The notes under the pieces: generated by a model
Seen by the model: the letters and a program-made list of their open reading frames with translations, nothing else
Databases searched by the model: none
What the model was told of the DNA's origin: nothing
Made by a program: the position numbers and the translations under genes
NCBI RefSeq assembly: GCF_030410515.1
Contig: NZ_JAUHHD010000001.1
Location: 62,001 to 126,000, forward strand
Source of the DNA: Arthrobacter sp. YD4
GTDB taxonomy: Bacteria; Actinomycetota; Actinomycetes; Actinomycetales; Micrococcaceae
Direction of reading: 5' to 3'
Length of the DNA stretch: 64,000 nt
Shown here: piece after piece, positions 36,423 through 44,801 of the stretch
Numbering within the stretch: position 1 is the stretch's first letter
How the letters are laid out: each line of letters begins with the position of its first letter

Positions 36423-37754
36423 TCAGGCGGTGGCGGCCGCGGCGGCCTTCGCGGCGGCCGGAAGCGCGTCGAAGATCCGGTTCATGGCGGCGTCGTCGTG
36501 CGCGGCGGAGAGGAACCAGGCCTCGAAGACGGACGGCGGCAGGTACACCCCGGAGTCCAGCATGGAGTGGAAGAACGGCGCGTACCGGAAGACCTCCTGG
36601 CCCTGGGCGTCGTCATAGTTGTGGACGCCGCGGGCGGAGGTCCCGAAGGCCACGGAGAACAGGTTCCCCGCCCGCTGGATGGAGTGGTCGACGCCGGCGG
36701 CGTCCAGCGCCTCCGACAGGGCGCCGGAGAGTTCCAGGGAGCGGGCGTCGACGAAGTCGTAGACCTCCGCGGTTGCGTGCGTGAGGGTCGCGACGCCGGC
36801 GGCCATGGCCACCGGGTTACCGGAGAGCGTGCCGGCCTGGTAGACCGGGCCCACGGGGGCGAGGTAGTCCATCACGTCGGCGCGGCCGCCCAGCGCCGCC
36901 GTCGGCATGCCGCCGCCGATCACCTTGCCGAAGGTCAGCAGGTCCGGGGCCCACGGTTCGGCCGCGTCGGCCGCCCCGCCGGTGAGGCCCCAGTAGCCGG
37001 CGTAGCCGGTGCGGAAGCCGGTGAGGACCTCGTCCAGGATCAGCAGCGCACCGTGCTCCCGGGTGATCCGGGACAGGCCCGCGTTGAACCCCTCACCCGG
37101 GGTCACCACGCCCATGTTCGCGGGTGCGGCCTCGGTGATGACGGCGGCGATGTTGGGCCCGTGCGCGGCGAAGGCGGCCTCGACGGCGGCGAGGTCGTTG
37201 TAGGGCAGCACGAGGGTTTCCGCGGCCGTGGCGGCGGTGACGCCGGCGGAGCCCGGCAGGGCGAGGGTGGCCAGGCCGGAGCCGGCGGCGGCGAGCAGGC
37301 CGTCGAGGTGGCCGTGGTAGCAGCCGGCGAACTTGATGACCAGGTTGCGGCCGGTGTAGCCGCGGGCCAGCCGGATGGCGGTCATGGTGGCCTCCGTGCC
37401 GGTGGAGACCATCCGGACCCGTTCCGCGGCCGGGACGCGTTCGCGGACCAGCGCGGCGAGGTTCGCCTCGTCCGGGGTGGAGGCCCCGAAGGAGAGGCCC
37501 CGGTCGACGGCCTCGTGGACGGCGGTGAGCACGGCCGGGTGGGCGTGGCCCAGCAGCGCCGGACCCCAGGAGCAGACCAGGTCGACGTACTGGTCGCCGT
37601 CGGCGTCGGTCACGTATGCGCCCTGGGCGGAGACCATGAACCGGGGCGTGCCGCCCACCGAGCCGAAGGCCCGGACCGGGGAGTTCACGCCGCCGGGCAT
37701 CAGCCCGCGGGCTCGGTCGAACAGTTCCTCATTGCGGTGGTGGCTGGAAGTCAT
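36423..37754 (-). CDS. hemL: Glutamate-1-semialdehyde 2,1-aminomutase
   Basis: A 443-residue PLP enzyme that makes 5-aminolevulinate from glutamate-1-semialdehyde, the second step of the C5 heme pathway. N-terminal [27 protein letters not shown] is typical of HemL. The PLP Lys is in [13 protein letters not shown], and [11 protein letters not shown] carries the Asp that binds the pyridine nitrogen. It is the last gene of the minus-strand heme cluster, 13 nt after the LLM oxidoreductase stop. Confidence 0.96.
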   Translation of the reverse strand: MTSSHHRNEELFDRARGLMPGGVNSPVRAFGSVGGTPRFMVSAQGAYVTDADGDQYVDLVCSWGPALLGHAHPAVLTAVHEAVDRGLSFGASTPDEANLAALVRERVPAAERVRMVSTGTEATMTAIRLARGYTGRNLVIKFAGCYHGHLDGLLAAAGSGLATLALPGSAGVTAATAAETLVLPYNDLAAVEAAFAAHGPNIAAVITEAAPANMGVVTPGEGFNAGLSRITREHGALLILDEVLTGFRTGYAGYWGLTGGAADAAEPWAPDLLTFGKVIGGGMPTAALGGRADVMDYLAPVGPVYQAGTLSGNPVAMAAGVATLTHATAEVYDFVDARSLELSGALSEALDAAGVDHSIQRAGNLFSVAFGTSARGVHNYDDAQGQEVFRYAPFFHSMLDSGVYLPPSVFEAWFLSAAHDDAAMNRIFDALPAAAKAAAAATA

Positions 37755-37767
37755 GAATCCTATTCTT

Positions 37768-38901
37768 TCAGTTCCGGGAGCCGGGGGTCCGGCTGCCAGT
37801 CTCGGTCTCCCCGGCCAGCAGGGCGGCGACGCGCGGAGCCACGTCGGTGCCGAACAGCTCGATGGAGCGCATCATGGCGGCGTGCGGCAGTGTGCCGTTG
37901 CTGTATTTGAGGTCGAAGCGGTCCGCGCCCAGGTTCCGCTTGAGCAGGGCGATCTTCGCGGCCACCGTCTCCGGTGAGCCGACATAGAGCGCCCCCTCGG
38001 GGCTGCAGAGCTGGTCGAACTCGGCCCGGCTGCCCGGACCCCAGCCGCGTTCGGAACCCAGCTGGTTCCGCTGCGCCAGCCAGTGCGGGAAGAACTCCTC
38101 CCGCGCCTCCTCGTCGGTGGCGGCGATGTGCCCGGGCGAGTGCGTGGCGACCTGCTGCAGGGAGTGGCCGTACTTTTCCATCGCCTCCCGGTACAGCCCC
38201 GCCAGCGGCCCGAAGGCCCGGGGCGCCCCGCCGATGATGGCGAAGATGATCGGGTAGCCGTATTCCGCGCAGCGAAGGACCGACTCGGGGGTACCGCCGA
38301 CGCCGATCCAGGCCGGCAGCAGGTGGTGCTCCAGCGGCGGGTAGACGCTCAGCCCGTTGATGGGCGCCCGGGTGCGGCCCTCCCACTTGATGGGTTTCTG
38401 CGCCCGGACCTTGTCGAAGAGTTCGAGCTTTTCCTCGAACAGGACCTCGTAGTCGGCCAGGTCCAGGCCGAAGAGCGGGAAGGACTCAATGAAGGAGCCG
38501 CGGCCCAGCATGACCTCGGCGCGGCCGTTGGCGATCGCGTCCACGGTGGCGAAGCGCTGGAACACCCGAATGGGGTCATCGGAGCTGAGCACGGTGACGG
38601 CGGAGCCGAGCCGGATCCGCTTGGTGCGGGCGGCTGCGGCGGCGAGGAAGACCTCGGGCGCCGAGACGGCGAAGTCGCGGCGGTGGTGCTCCCCCACGCC
38701 GAAGGCGTGCAGCCCCACCTCGTCGGCGAGTTCCGCCTGTTCCAGCAGCTGGCGCAACACCTGGGCGTGCGGCACCGGTTGGCTGTCCGGGAACACACCG
38801 ACGTCGCCGAAGGTGTTCAGGCCCAGCAGGATGGTCTCCGGGCCTACCGGCGCGGTGGGGTTCGCGGCGGACGCGGGGTCCGGCTGCACGGCGTGGTTCA
38901 C
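37768..38901 (-). CDS. LLM-class flavin-dependent oxidoreductase (luciferase-like)
   Basis: A 377-residue protein of the bacterial luciferase-like TIM-barrel family. Features are [36 protein letters not shown] near the N-terminus and [17 protein letters not shown], both common in LLM enzymes that bind FMN or F420. The substrate is unknown. Its ATG overlaps the hemB stop by 4 bp and hemL starts 13 nt later, so it is fixed inside the heme operon. A role in heme or tetrapyrrole metabolism is possible but not shown. Confidence 0.88.
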   Translation of the reverse strand: MNHAVQPDPASAANPTAPVGPETILLGLNTFGDVGVFPDSQPVPHAQVLRQLLEQAELADEVGLHAFGVGEHHRRDFAVSAPEVFLAAAAARTKRIRLGSAVTVLSSDDPIRVFQRFATVDAIANGRAEVMLGRGSFIESFPLFGLDLADYEVLFEEKLELFDKVRAQKPIKWEGRTRAPINGLSVYPPLEHHLLPAWIGVGGTPESVLRCAEYGYPIIFAIIGGAPRAFGPLAGLYREAMEKYGHSLQQVATHSPGHIAATDEEAREEFFPHWLAQRNQLGSERGWGPGSRAEFDQLCSPEGALYVGSPETVAAKIALLKRNLGADRFDLKYSNGTLPHAAMMRSIELFGTDVAPRVAALLAGETETGSRTPGSRN

Positions 38902-39881
38902 CGGGTCTCCTTCAGCCAGCCGGCGAGCTCGGTGGCCCAGTAGGTCAGGACCATGTTGGCGCCGGCGCGCTTGATGCCGAGCACGGACTCGGTGATGGCG
39001 GCGCGGCGGTCGATCCAGCCGTTCGCGGCGGCGGCCTCGATCATCGAGTACTCGCCGGAGATCTGGTAGGCGGCCACCGGCACGGGGCTCATGGCGGCGA
39101 CGTCGGCGAGGATGTCGAGGTAGCTCATGGCGGGCTTGACCATCACCATGTCGGCGCCCTCCTCGACGTCCAGTTCCACCTCCAGGATGGCCTCGCGCCG
39201 GTTGGCGGCGTCCATCTGGTAGGTGCGGCGGTCGCCGGTGAGCTGGGAGTCCACGGCCTCGCGGAACGGGCCGTAGAACGCGGAGGCGTACTTGGCGGCG
39301 TAGGCCACGACCGCGGTGTTGGCGTGGCCGGCCTGTTCCAGTGCCTGGCGGATGACGGCGATCTGGCCGTCCATCATGCCGGAGGGTCCGAGCACGTGGG
39401 CGCCGGCCTCGGCCTGGGCCACCGCCATCTGTCCGTAGATCTCCAGGGTGGCGTCGTTGTCGACGTAGCCGTTGCCGTCCAGGACACCGCAGTGGCCGTG
39501 GTCGGTGAATTCGTCGAGGCAGACGTCGCTCATCACCACCAGCTCGTCGCCCACCTCGGCCCGGACGTCGCGGATGGCCTTGTTCAGCACGCCCTCGGGG
39601 TCCAGGGAGGCGGTGCCCCGGGCGTCCCGCTCGGCGGGGATACCGAAGAGCATGATGCCGCCCACGCCCAGCTCCACGGCTTCGGCGGCGGCGCGCTTGA
39701 GCGAATCGGTGGTGTGCTGCTGCACCCCGGGCATCGACGCGATCGGGTTGGGCTCGGTGAGGCCCTCGCGGATGAAGGCGGGAAGGATCAGTTCGGCCGC
39801 GTTGAGCCGGTGTTCTGCCGTCAGGCGGCGCATCGCGGGGGTGGTGCGGAGCCGGCGGGGGCGGTGGGTCGGGAAGCTCAT
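38898..39881 (-). CDS. hemB: Porphobilinogen synthase (5-aminolevulinate dehydratase)
   Basis: A 327-residue HemB that joins two 5-aminolevulinates into porphobilinogen. The metal site region [14 protein letters not shown] contains two Cys, so a zinc form is likely. The Schiff-base lysines are in [16 protein letters not shown] and [13 protein letters not shown]. It lies 10 nt downstream of hemD and overlaps the LLM gene by 4 bp. Confidence 0.96.
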   Translation of the reverse strand: MSFPTHRPRRLRTTPAMRRLTAEHRLNAAELILPAFIREGLTEPNPIASMPGVQQHTTDSLKRAAAEAVELGVGGIMLFGIPAERDARGTASLDPEGVLNKAIRDVRAEVGDELVVMSDVCLDEFTDHGHCGVLDGNGYVDNDATLEIYGQMAVAQAEAGAHVLGPSGMMDGQIAVIRQALEQAGHANTAVVAYAAKYASAFYGPFREAVDSQLTGDRRTYQMDAANRREAILEVELDVEEGADMVMVKPAMSYLDILADVAAMSPVPVAAYQISGEYSMIEAAAANGWIDRRAAITESVLGIKRAGANMVLTYWATELAGWLKETR

Positions 39882-39891
39882 GGCTGGTCCT

Positions 39892-40818
39892 TCACTGTGG
39901 TGGGCGGTCGGGGGAAGTGTGCGGGTGGTTCGGAATCAGGGCGTGGACTACGGCGGCCACCAGCCCGGAGGCGGTGGGTTCCTCGGCGACGGCGGCGACC
40001 TCCAGGCCGAGCGCCGCGGCCTGGGCCGCCGTCGAGCGGCCGATCGCCACGAGCCGGCACTCCCCCAGCGGGGTGAGTCCGGAGTGGATCCGCCGGGCGG
40101 CGCTCGGGGAGGCGGCGACGACGGCGTGCAGGGTGCCGGCGTCCACCGCGTCCCGGGCCTGGGCCGGGGTCAGGACGGGGGCACCATGGCCGGGTTCCCG
40201 GGCGGGGGGTCCATCTGTGGCGGCGGTGGTGGCGATGCGCCGGCGCGGGTCGGCCGGGTAGTCCACCGTGCGGTAGGCGGTGACCGCCTGGACGGCGGCG
40301 CCCCGGGCGGCGAGGCCGCGGCGCAGGGCCGGGTCGGCGATGTCGGCCTGGGGCAGGAAGACGCTGCCGGCCCGGTCGGGCCAGATGTCCAGCAGCCCGG
40401 CTCCTGACTGTTGCCCTGCCGGGGACAGGTCGACGGGGATGTCCAATGCTTCGAGGACGCGGCGGGTTGCCGGGCCGATCGCGGCGATCTGCAGGCTGCC
40501 GGGAAGCCAGGCGTTGAGCGCGGAGCCACGCTCGGCGGCCAGTTCCTGGAGGACCTGGACGGTGGTGACGCTGCTGACCACCAGCCAGGTGTAGGCGCCG
40601 GCGCCGAGGGCGTCGAAGGCCACGCCCAAGGAGTGCTGGTCGGCGGCCTGTTCGAAGTCGATCAGCGGCAGCAGCAGCGGTTCGGCGCCGGTGGCGCGCA
40701 GCGCGGAGACCAGCGCCCCGGCCCGGTCCGGGCTGCGGGTCACCAGCACGCGGGCGCCATCCAGCAGCCGCGGCACGGCGGTGCCGTCCGCCCCGGAAGT
40801 GGCGCTGCGGCGTCCCAT
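39892..40818 (-). CDS. hemD: Uroporphyrinogen-III synthase
   Basis: A 308-residue HemD family protein. The family is poorly conserved; visible marks are [33 protein letters not shown] at the start, [13 protein letters not shown], and [13 protein letters not shown] late in the protein. It closes hydroxymethylbilane to uroporphyrinogen III. Position between hemC and hemB, 17 nt after hemC, confirms the call. It is about 50 residues longer than many HemD proteins, with the extra length in the middle. Confidence 0.92.
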   Translation of the reverse strand: MGRRSATSGADGTAVPRLLDGARVLVTRSPDRAGALVSALRATGAEPLLLPLIDFEQAADQHSLGVAFDALGAGAYTWLVVSSVTTVQVLQELAAERGSALNAWLPGSLQIAAIGPATRRVLEALDIPVDLSPAGQQSGAGLLDIWPDRAGSVFLPQADIADPALRRGLAARGAAVQAVTAYRTVDYPADPRRRIATTAATDGPPAREPGHGAPVLTPAQARDAVDAGTLHAVVAASPSAARRIHSGLTPLGECRLVAIGRSTAAQAAALGLEVAAVAEEPTASGLVAAVVHALIPNHPHTSPDRPPQ

Positions 40819-40835
40819 CAGGCTGGTGGTCCTCC

Positions 40836-41834
40836 TCAGGAAGCGGTCAGGTCGGCGATGTCCGCCGCGCCGGCCGCGAGCAGTGCCTCGGCGAGCTCGA
40901 TGCCGAGCAGGGTTGCGCCCACCTCGGTCAGCCCGTCGGTGGCCTTCTTGTCCCGGACGCTGGCGGTGCCGTCGACGGCGCAGACCACGGCGTCCAGGTG
41001 CAGCAAGCTGCCTTTGCGGTAGGCGTAGGCGCCCACCGGGGCGGCGCAGCCGGCCTCGAGCCGGGCCAGCAGGGCCCGTTCGGCGGTGACGGCCAGGCGC
41101 GTGTCCGGGTCATCCACCGCCGCGAGGGCCTGGGCGAGGACGCCCTGGGAGCCCTCGGTGGAGCCGGCCTTGCGCGGGGCGTCGGCGGTGCGGCATTCGA
41201 TGGCCAGCGAGCCCTGCCCGGCGGCGGGGAGCATCACGTCGGGGTCGAGGTATTCGCTGACCGCGTCCAGCCGGCCGATGCGGTGCAGCCCGGCGGCGGC
41301 GAGCACGACGGCGTCGAGGTCGCCGGACTTGCCCGGCACCACGGCGTCGGTGGCGTTACCCGGCAGCCCGGGCACGCGGCCCAGGCGGGTGTCCACGTTG
41401 CCGCGGATGTCGCGGATGTCCAGGTCCGGGCGCGCTGCGCGGAGCTGGGCCGCACGCCGCGGTGAGCCGGTGCCCACCGTGGCGCCCGCCGGCAGCTGGG
41501 CGAGCGTGAGTCCGTCCCGGGCGCAGAGCACGTCGCGGACGTCCACGCGCTTCGGGGTCGCGGCCAGGCTCAGGCCGAGGGCCGGGCCGACGGGCAGGTC
41601 CTTGAGCGAGTGCACGGCCACGTCGCAGGCGTCCTGGAGCAGGGCGTCGCGGAGGGCGGCAACGAAGACGCCGGTGCCGCCCATCTGGGACAGCGGGCCG
41701 GTGAGGACGTCACCGTCGGTACGGATGTGCACCAGCTCCACGGGGAACCCGCCGACGGCCGCCAGCTGGTCCGCGGTCTGCTGGGTCTGGGTGAGGGCGA
41801 GCTTGCTGGCCCTCGTTCCGATCCGGACGGTCAC
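40836..41834 (-). CDS. hemC: Hydroxymethylbilane synthase (porphobilinogen deaminase)
   Basis: A 332-residue HemC. It opens with VRIGTRASKLALTQTQ, has HSLKDLPVG with the catalytic Asp region, and the dipyrromethane-binding Cys in LEAGCAAPVGAYAY. It polymerises four porphobilinogens. The GTG start at 41834 overlaps the ferrochelatase stop by 4 bp (GTGA). Confidence 0.96.
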   Translation of the reverse strand: MTVRIGTRASKLALTQTQQTADQLAAVGGFPVELVHIRTDGDVLTGPLSQMGGTGVFVAALRDALLQDACDVAVHSLKDLPVGPALGLSLAATPKRVDVRDVLCARDGLTLAQLPAGATVGTGSPRRAAQLRAARPDLDIRDIRGNVDTRLGRVPGLPGNATDAVVPGKSGDLDAVVLAAAGLHRIGRLDAVSEYLDPDVMLPAAGQGSLAIECRTADAPRKAGSTEGSQGVLAQALAAVDDPDTRLAVTAERALLARLEAGCAAPVGAYAYRKGSLLHLDAVVCAVDGTASVRDKKATDGLTEVGATLLGIELAEALLAAGAADIADLTAS

Positions 41835-43132
41835 GGCGCGGCGTGCCCGGTCACTTTGGCAGCCGCGGCGGCGTCCGGGTAGGGATCGTGGCCCGTGCCG
41901 ACGGTGGTGTCGGCACCGGAGATGGTCGGCTTCTCACCGCGGAAGTTGGCGCAGCAGCCGGGGCGGCAGACGTCGTACCAGGGGCCGAGCTTGGTCAGGT
42001 GCGGACGCTCGGTGATGGTGTTGGAGCTGGTCCGTTCCGAGATCAGGTCCACGATGCCGGCGACGAACTTGCGGTGCGTGCCCGGGGTGGGGACGCGGGT
42101 GGCGGCGACGCCGAGCTTTTCGCAGGTCTCGAGGGCCTCGGTGTCCAGGTCCCAGACGACTTCCATGTGGTCGCTGACGAAGCCGAGCGGCACGATCACG
42201 ACGCCCTTGACGCCCTGGCCGGCCAGGTCCTCAATGGCGTCGTTGATATCCGGTTCCAGCCACGGCACGTGCGGGGCGCCGGAGCGGGACTGGTAGACGA
42301 GGGACCACGGGGCGGTGTCACCGGTCTGGGCTTCGACGCGGCGGATGACCTCGCCGCCGGTGGCCAGGTGCTGCGCGGCGTAGGCGGAGTCCTGTTCGAA
42401 CCGGCGCGGTTCGCCCTCGGAGCGGCCGGACGCCTCGGCGTCGCGGGTGGGGATGGAGTGGGTGGCGAAGAGGATGTGCACCGGGGCGTCCGGAGTTCCG
42501 GCGGCGGACAGCTGGGCGCGGACCTCGGCAAGGCCGGCGGCGGTGCCCTCGACGAACGGTTCGACGAAGCCGGGGTGGTCGAAGTACTGGCGGACCTTGT
42601 CCACCTCGAGCTTGCCGTCCAGGCCGGTCTCGGTCAGGGCCATGCCGATGTCCTCGCGGTACTGGCGGCAGCTGGAGTAGCAGGAGTAGGCGCTGGTGGT
42701 GATCATCAGGACCTTGCGGTGCCCGGCGTCGTAGATCTCCTGCAGGGTCTGCGGGATGTAGGGGTCCCAGTTGCGGTTGCCCCAGAACACCGGCAGTTCG
42801 ATGCCGCGCTTGGCCAGCTCGGCCTCCATGGCGGCCTTGAGCTCGCGGTTCTGGGCGTTGATGGGGCTGATGCCGCCGTTGGCGCGGTAGTGGTGGGAGA
42901 CCTCTTCGAGGCGCTCGTCCGGGATGCCGCGGCCGCGGGTGACGTTGCGCAGGAAGGGGATGACGTCGTCCTGGCCCTCGGGGCCGCCGAAGGAGGCCAG
43001 GAGCACGGCGTCGTAGTCCTTGGGGGCCATGCGGCCCGCCTCGGTGACGGGGTTGACGGAGGTCAGGTCGTTCTCAGCGGTCACGTTGCTCTCCAGCGTC
43101 ATTGCAGTTTCCTTGGGATCGAACGGGCTCAT
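41831..43132 (-). CDS. cpfC: Coproporphyrin III ferrochelatase
   Basis: A 433-residue ferrochelatase. Family marks are VLLASFGGPEGQDDVIPFLRNVTRGRGIP, the ATHSIPTRD segment with a catalytic His, and SDHMEVVWDLDTEA. Cys in YSSCRQY and a C-terminal cluster CRPGCC fit the [2Fe-2S] centre known from actinobacterial enzymes. In the coproporphyrin-dependent pathway it inserts iron into coproporphyrin III. I chose ATG 43132, which overlaps the hemQ stop by 4 bp. ATG 43102, ten codons later, has AAGGA in front and is a real alternative. Confidence 0.95.
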   Translation of the reverse strand: MSPFDPKETAMTLESNVTAENDLTSVNPVTEAGRMAPKDYDAVLLASFGGPEGQDDVIPFLRNVTRGRGIPDERLEEVSHHYRANGGISPINAQNRELKAAMEAELAKRGIELPVFWGNRNWDPYIPQTLQEIYDAGHRKVLMITTSAYSCYSSCRQYREDIGMALTETGLDGKLEVDKVRQYFDHPGFVEPFVEGTAAGLAEVRAQLSAAGTPDAPVHILFATHSIPTRDAEASGRSEGEPRRFEQDSAYAAQHLATGGEVIRRVEAQTGDTAPWSLVYQSRSGAPHVPWLEPDINDAIEDLAGQGVKGVVIVPLGFVSDHMEVVWDLDTEALETCEKLGVAATRVPTPGTHRKFVAGIVDLISERTSSNTITERPHLTKLGPWYDVCRPGCCANFRGEKPTISGADTTVGTGHDPYPDAAAAAKVTGHAAP

Positions 43133-43830
43133 GCGAGGACTTCCGCGACCTCGGCGGCGCTGACGCGGCGGCCGGTGTAGAACGGAACTTCCTCGCGGAC
43201 GTGGTGGCGGGCCTCGGTGGCGCGCAGGTGGCGCATCAGGTCCACGAGGTCCACCAGTTCCGGGGCTTCCAGGCCGAGGATCCATTCCCAGTCGCCGAGG
43301 GCGAAGGAGGACACGGTGTTGGAGATGACCTGGGGGAAGTCGCGGCCCAGGAGGCCGTGGTCGCGGAGCATGGCGCCGCGCTCGGCCTCGGGCAGCAGGT
43401 ACCACTCGTAGGAGCGGACGAAGGGATAGACGCAGAGCCACTCGGCCGGTTCCACGTTCCGGGAGAAGGCCGGGGTGTGGTTCTTGGCGAATTCTGCCTC
43501 GCGGTGGACGCCCATGGCGGACCAGGCGATCTCGGTGCCGGCGAAGAGCTTGCTGCGTCGGATGTCGCGGATCGCGCGCTGCAGCGCCTCCGGCTGCGGG
43601 CCGTGCAGCCAGACCATGATGTCCGCGTCAGCGCGCATGGCGGAGACGTCGTAGCTGCCGCGGTGGATCACGCCGTCCTCGGCAAGCCGGCCGAGGAGTG
43701 CCTCGAAGTCCTCGGCCGCATCGCCGCTGCGGAGGACATCGGAGGAGCGCTTGAAGACGGTCCAGAGCGTAAAGAACTGCTCGGCTGATTCTTCGGTTTT
43801 GGTGACAGATTCGGCAGAAGTGTGGCTCAT
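43129..43830 (-). CDS. hemQ: Coproheme decarboxylase (hydrogen peroxide-dependent heme synthase, HemQ)
   Basis: A 233-residue protein of the chlorite-dismutase superfamily. The heme-ligand His lies in MLRDHGLLGRDFP, and YPFVRSYEWYLLP contains the conserved Tyr that takes part in decarboxylation. It converts coproheme to heme b, the last step of the actinobacterial pathway. It starts its own transcription unit after a 102-nt gap that contains a clear inverted repeat at 43875-43895. Confidence 0.95.
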   Translation of the reverse strand: MSHTSAESVTKTEESAEQFFTLWTVFKRSSDVLRSGDAAEDFEALLGRLAEDGVIHRGSYDVSAMRADADIMVWLHGPQPEALQRAIRDIRRSKLFAGTEIAWSAMGVHREAEFAKNHTPAFSRNVEPAEWLCVYPFVRSYEWYLLPEAERGAMLRDHGLLGRDFPQVISNTVSSFALGDWEWILGLEAPELVDLVDLMRHLRATEARHHVREEVPFYTGRRVSAAEVAEVLA

Positions 43831-43874
43831 ATGTACCAGTCTGCCCCCTCCCCGAGACGAAGTCGAAACAGGGA

Positions 43875-43895
43875 ACTTCTACAAGCGGTAGAAGT
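43875..43895 (-). promoter_or_regulatory. Inverted repeat upstream of hemQ, candidate operator
   Basis: ACTTCTAC, 5-nt centre, GTAGAAGT: an 8-5-8 perfect inverted repeat 45 nt upstream of the hemQ start. A matching half, CTTCTACCG, lies at 47624-47632, 30 nt before the hemA start. Shape and position fit a repressor or activator site. Confidence 0.45.
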
Positions 43896-43932
43896 GATGA
43901 ATGTCACACAAGCGGCCTCGGGGCCGGGCGTG

Positions 43933-44691
43933 TCAGGCCCGGCGCATCCGGAGGTAGACGGCGCCGGCGCCGAGGGAGACGGCCACCAGGCAGATGCCCC
44001 AGCCCACCAGCGCGGAGCCGCCGAAGGGCCGCACGTCGGAGGCAGCCTGCATGCTGTCGCCGGACCGGGCGCCCGCGGCCGGGGCGGCCTTCGCGGCTGC
44101 CCGGGTGCTGGCCGACGTCGGGCTGCCCGCGGGCGTGGGCGTCCCGGCGGCCCCGGGGGCCGCGGTCGCCGTGGCGGCGCCCGGAGTGGCGGGGGCTTCG
44201 GTGGGAGCCGGCGCCGGTGCGATGCCTGCCCCGGCCGCCGGGGCAGCGGGAACGGCGGGGGCCGGGACAACCGGCGCCACGGTTCCGGGCGCGGCGGGAG
44301 CCGGGGTTCCGGGTGTGGCAGGGGCCGGGGTTCCGGGGGTGGCGGGAGCGGGTGCCGACGGTGAGGAGGGCTGGCTGGGGGTGCCGCCGGGCGAGGGCGA
44401 AGAGGACGATGGCGGGGCGGTGCTCCGGGTAGGGGTGGGGCTGGACCCGTCGTCGGAGGTGGGCGACGGTGACGGGGTCCACGAGCCGCTCAGTCCGTCG
44501 ATGAGGCCGCCGAGGCCCACGGAGACGGACGCGGTGGGGGCATCGGGGCTGGGTGTGGGCGTTGCAGCCTGGGTGGCGGGGACTCCCGCCGTAAGGACCA
44601 GCACCGCCCCGAGCGCCGCTGCTGCCGTGCCGCGCCGGAGTCCCCCATGGCCGGCCGACGAACTAAAATCTTCGGACCTGTGCGTAACCAT
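43933..44691 (-). CDS. Secreted low-complexity Pro/Ala/Thr protein with C-terminal membrane anchor
   Basis: A 252-residue protein of no recognised family. It has a signal sequence (TAAAALGAVLVLTAGVPATQA), then about 150 residues made mostly of Pro, Ala, Thr and Ser with (TPGTPAPA) repeats, and ends with a membrane helix and RMRRA, like a cell-wall stalk with a retention anchor. No LPXTG is present. It sits between cgoX and hemQ on the same strand but appears to have its own promoter. Start ATG 44691 is 8 nt after TACAGT; ATG 44697 is two codons earlier. Function unknown. Confidence 0.65.
   Translation of the reverse strand: MVTHRSEDFSSSAGHGGLRRGTAAAALGAVLVLTAGVPATQAATPTPSPDAPTASVSVGLGGLIDGLSGSWTPSPSPTSDDGSSPTPTRSTAPPSSSSPSPGGTPSQPSSPSAPAPATPGTPAPATPGTPAPAAPGTVAPVVPAPAVPAAPAAGAGIAPAPAPTEAPATPGAATATAAPGAAGTPTPAGSPTSASTRAAAKAAPAAGARSGDSMQAASDVRPFGGSALVGWGICLVAVSLGAGAVYLRMRRA
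44281..44352 (-). repeat. Three 24-bp tandem repeats coding TPGTPAPA-like units
   Basis: Three in-frame copies at 44281-44304, 44305-44328 and 44329-44352, each starting GGTTCCGGG on the plus strand. They code for the Pro/Ala/Thr stalk of the secreted protein and could change number by slippage. Confidence 0.7.
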
Positions 44692-44699
44692 GGTCATCG

Positions 44700-44705
44700 A
44701 CTGTA
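44700..44705 (-). promoter_or_regulatory. -10 box for the secreted low-complexity protein
   Basis: On the minus strand TACAGT ends 8 nt before ATG 44691, giving a leaderless arrangement. It implies that the gene is not simply part of the cgoX transcript. Confidence 0.4.
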
Positions 44706-44801
44706 GCGGCCCGTCAGGGGGCGGGGAAAATTTGCCGAACCGTTATTTTGCCGCTAGCGGAGGCAGGTCCGGATCCCTCACAGGAGGCCGCGGGACCACG
44801 T

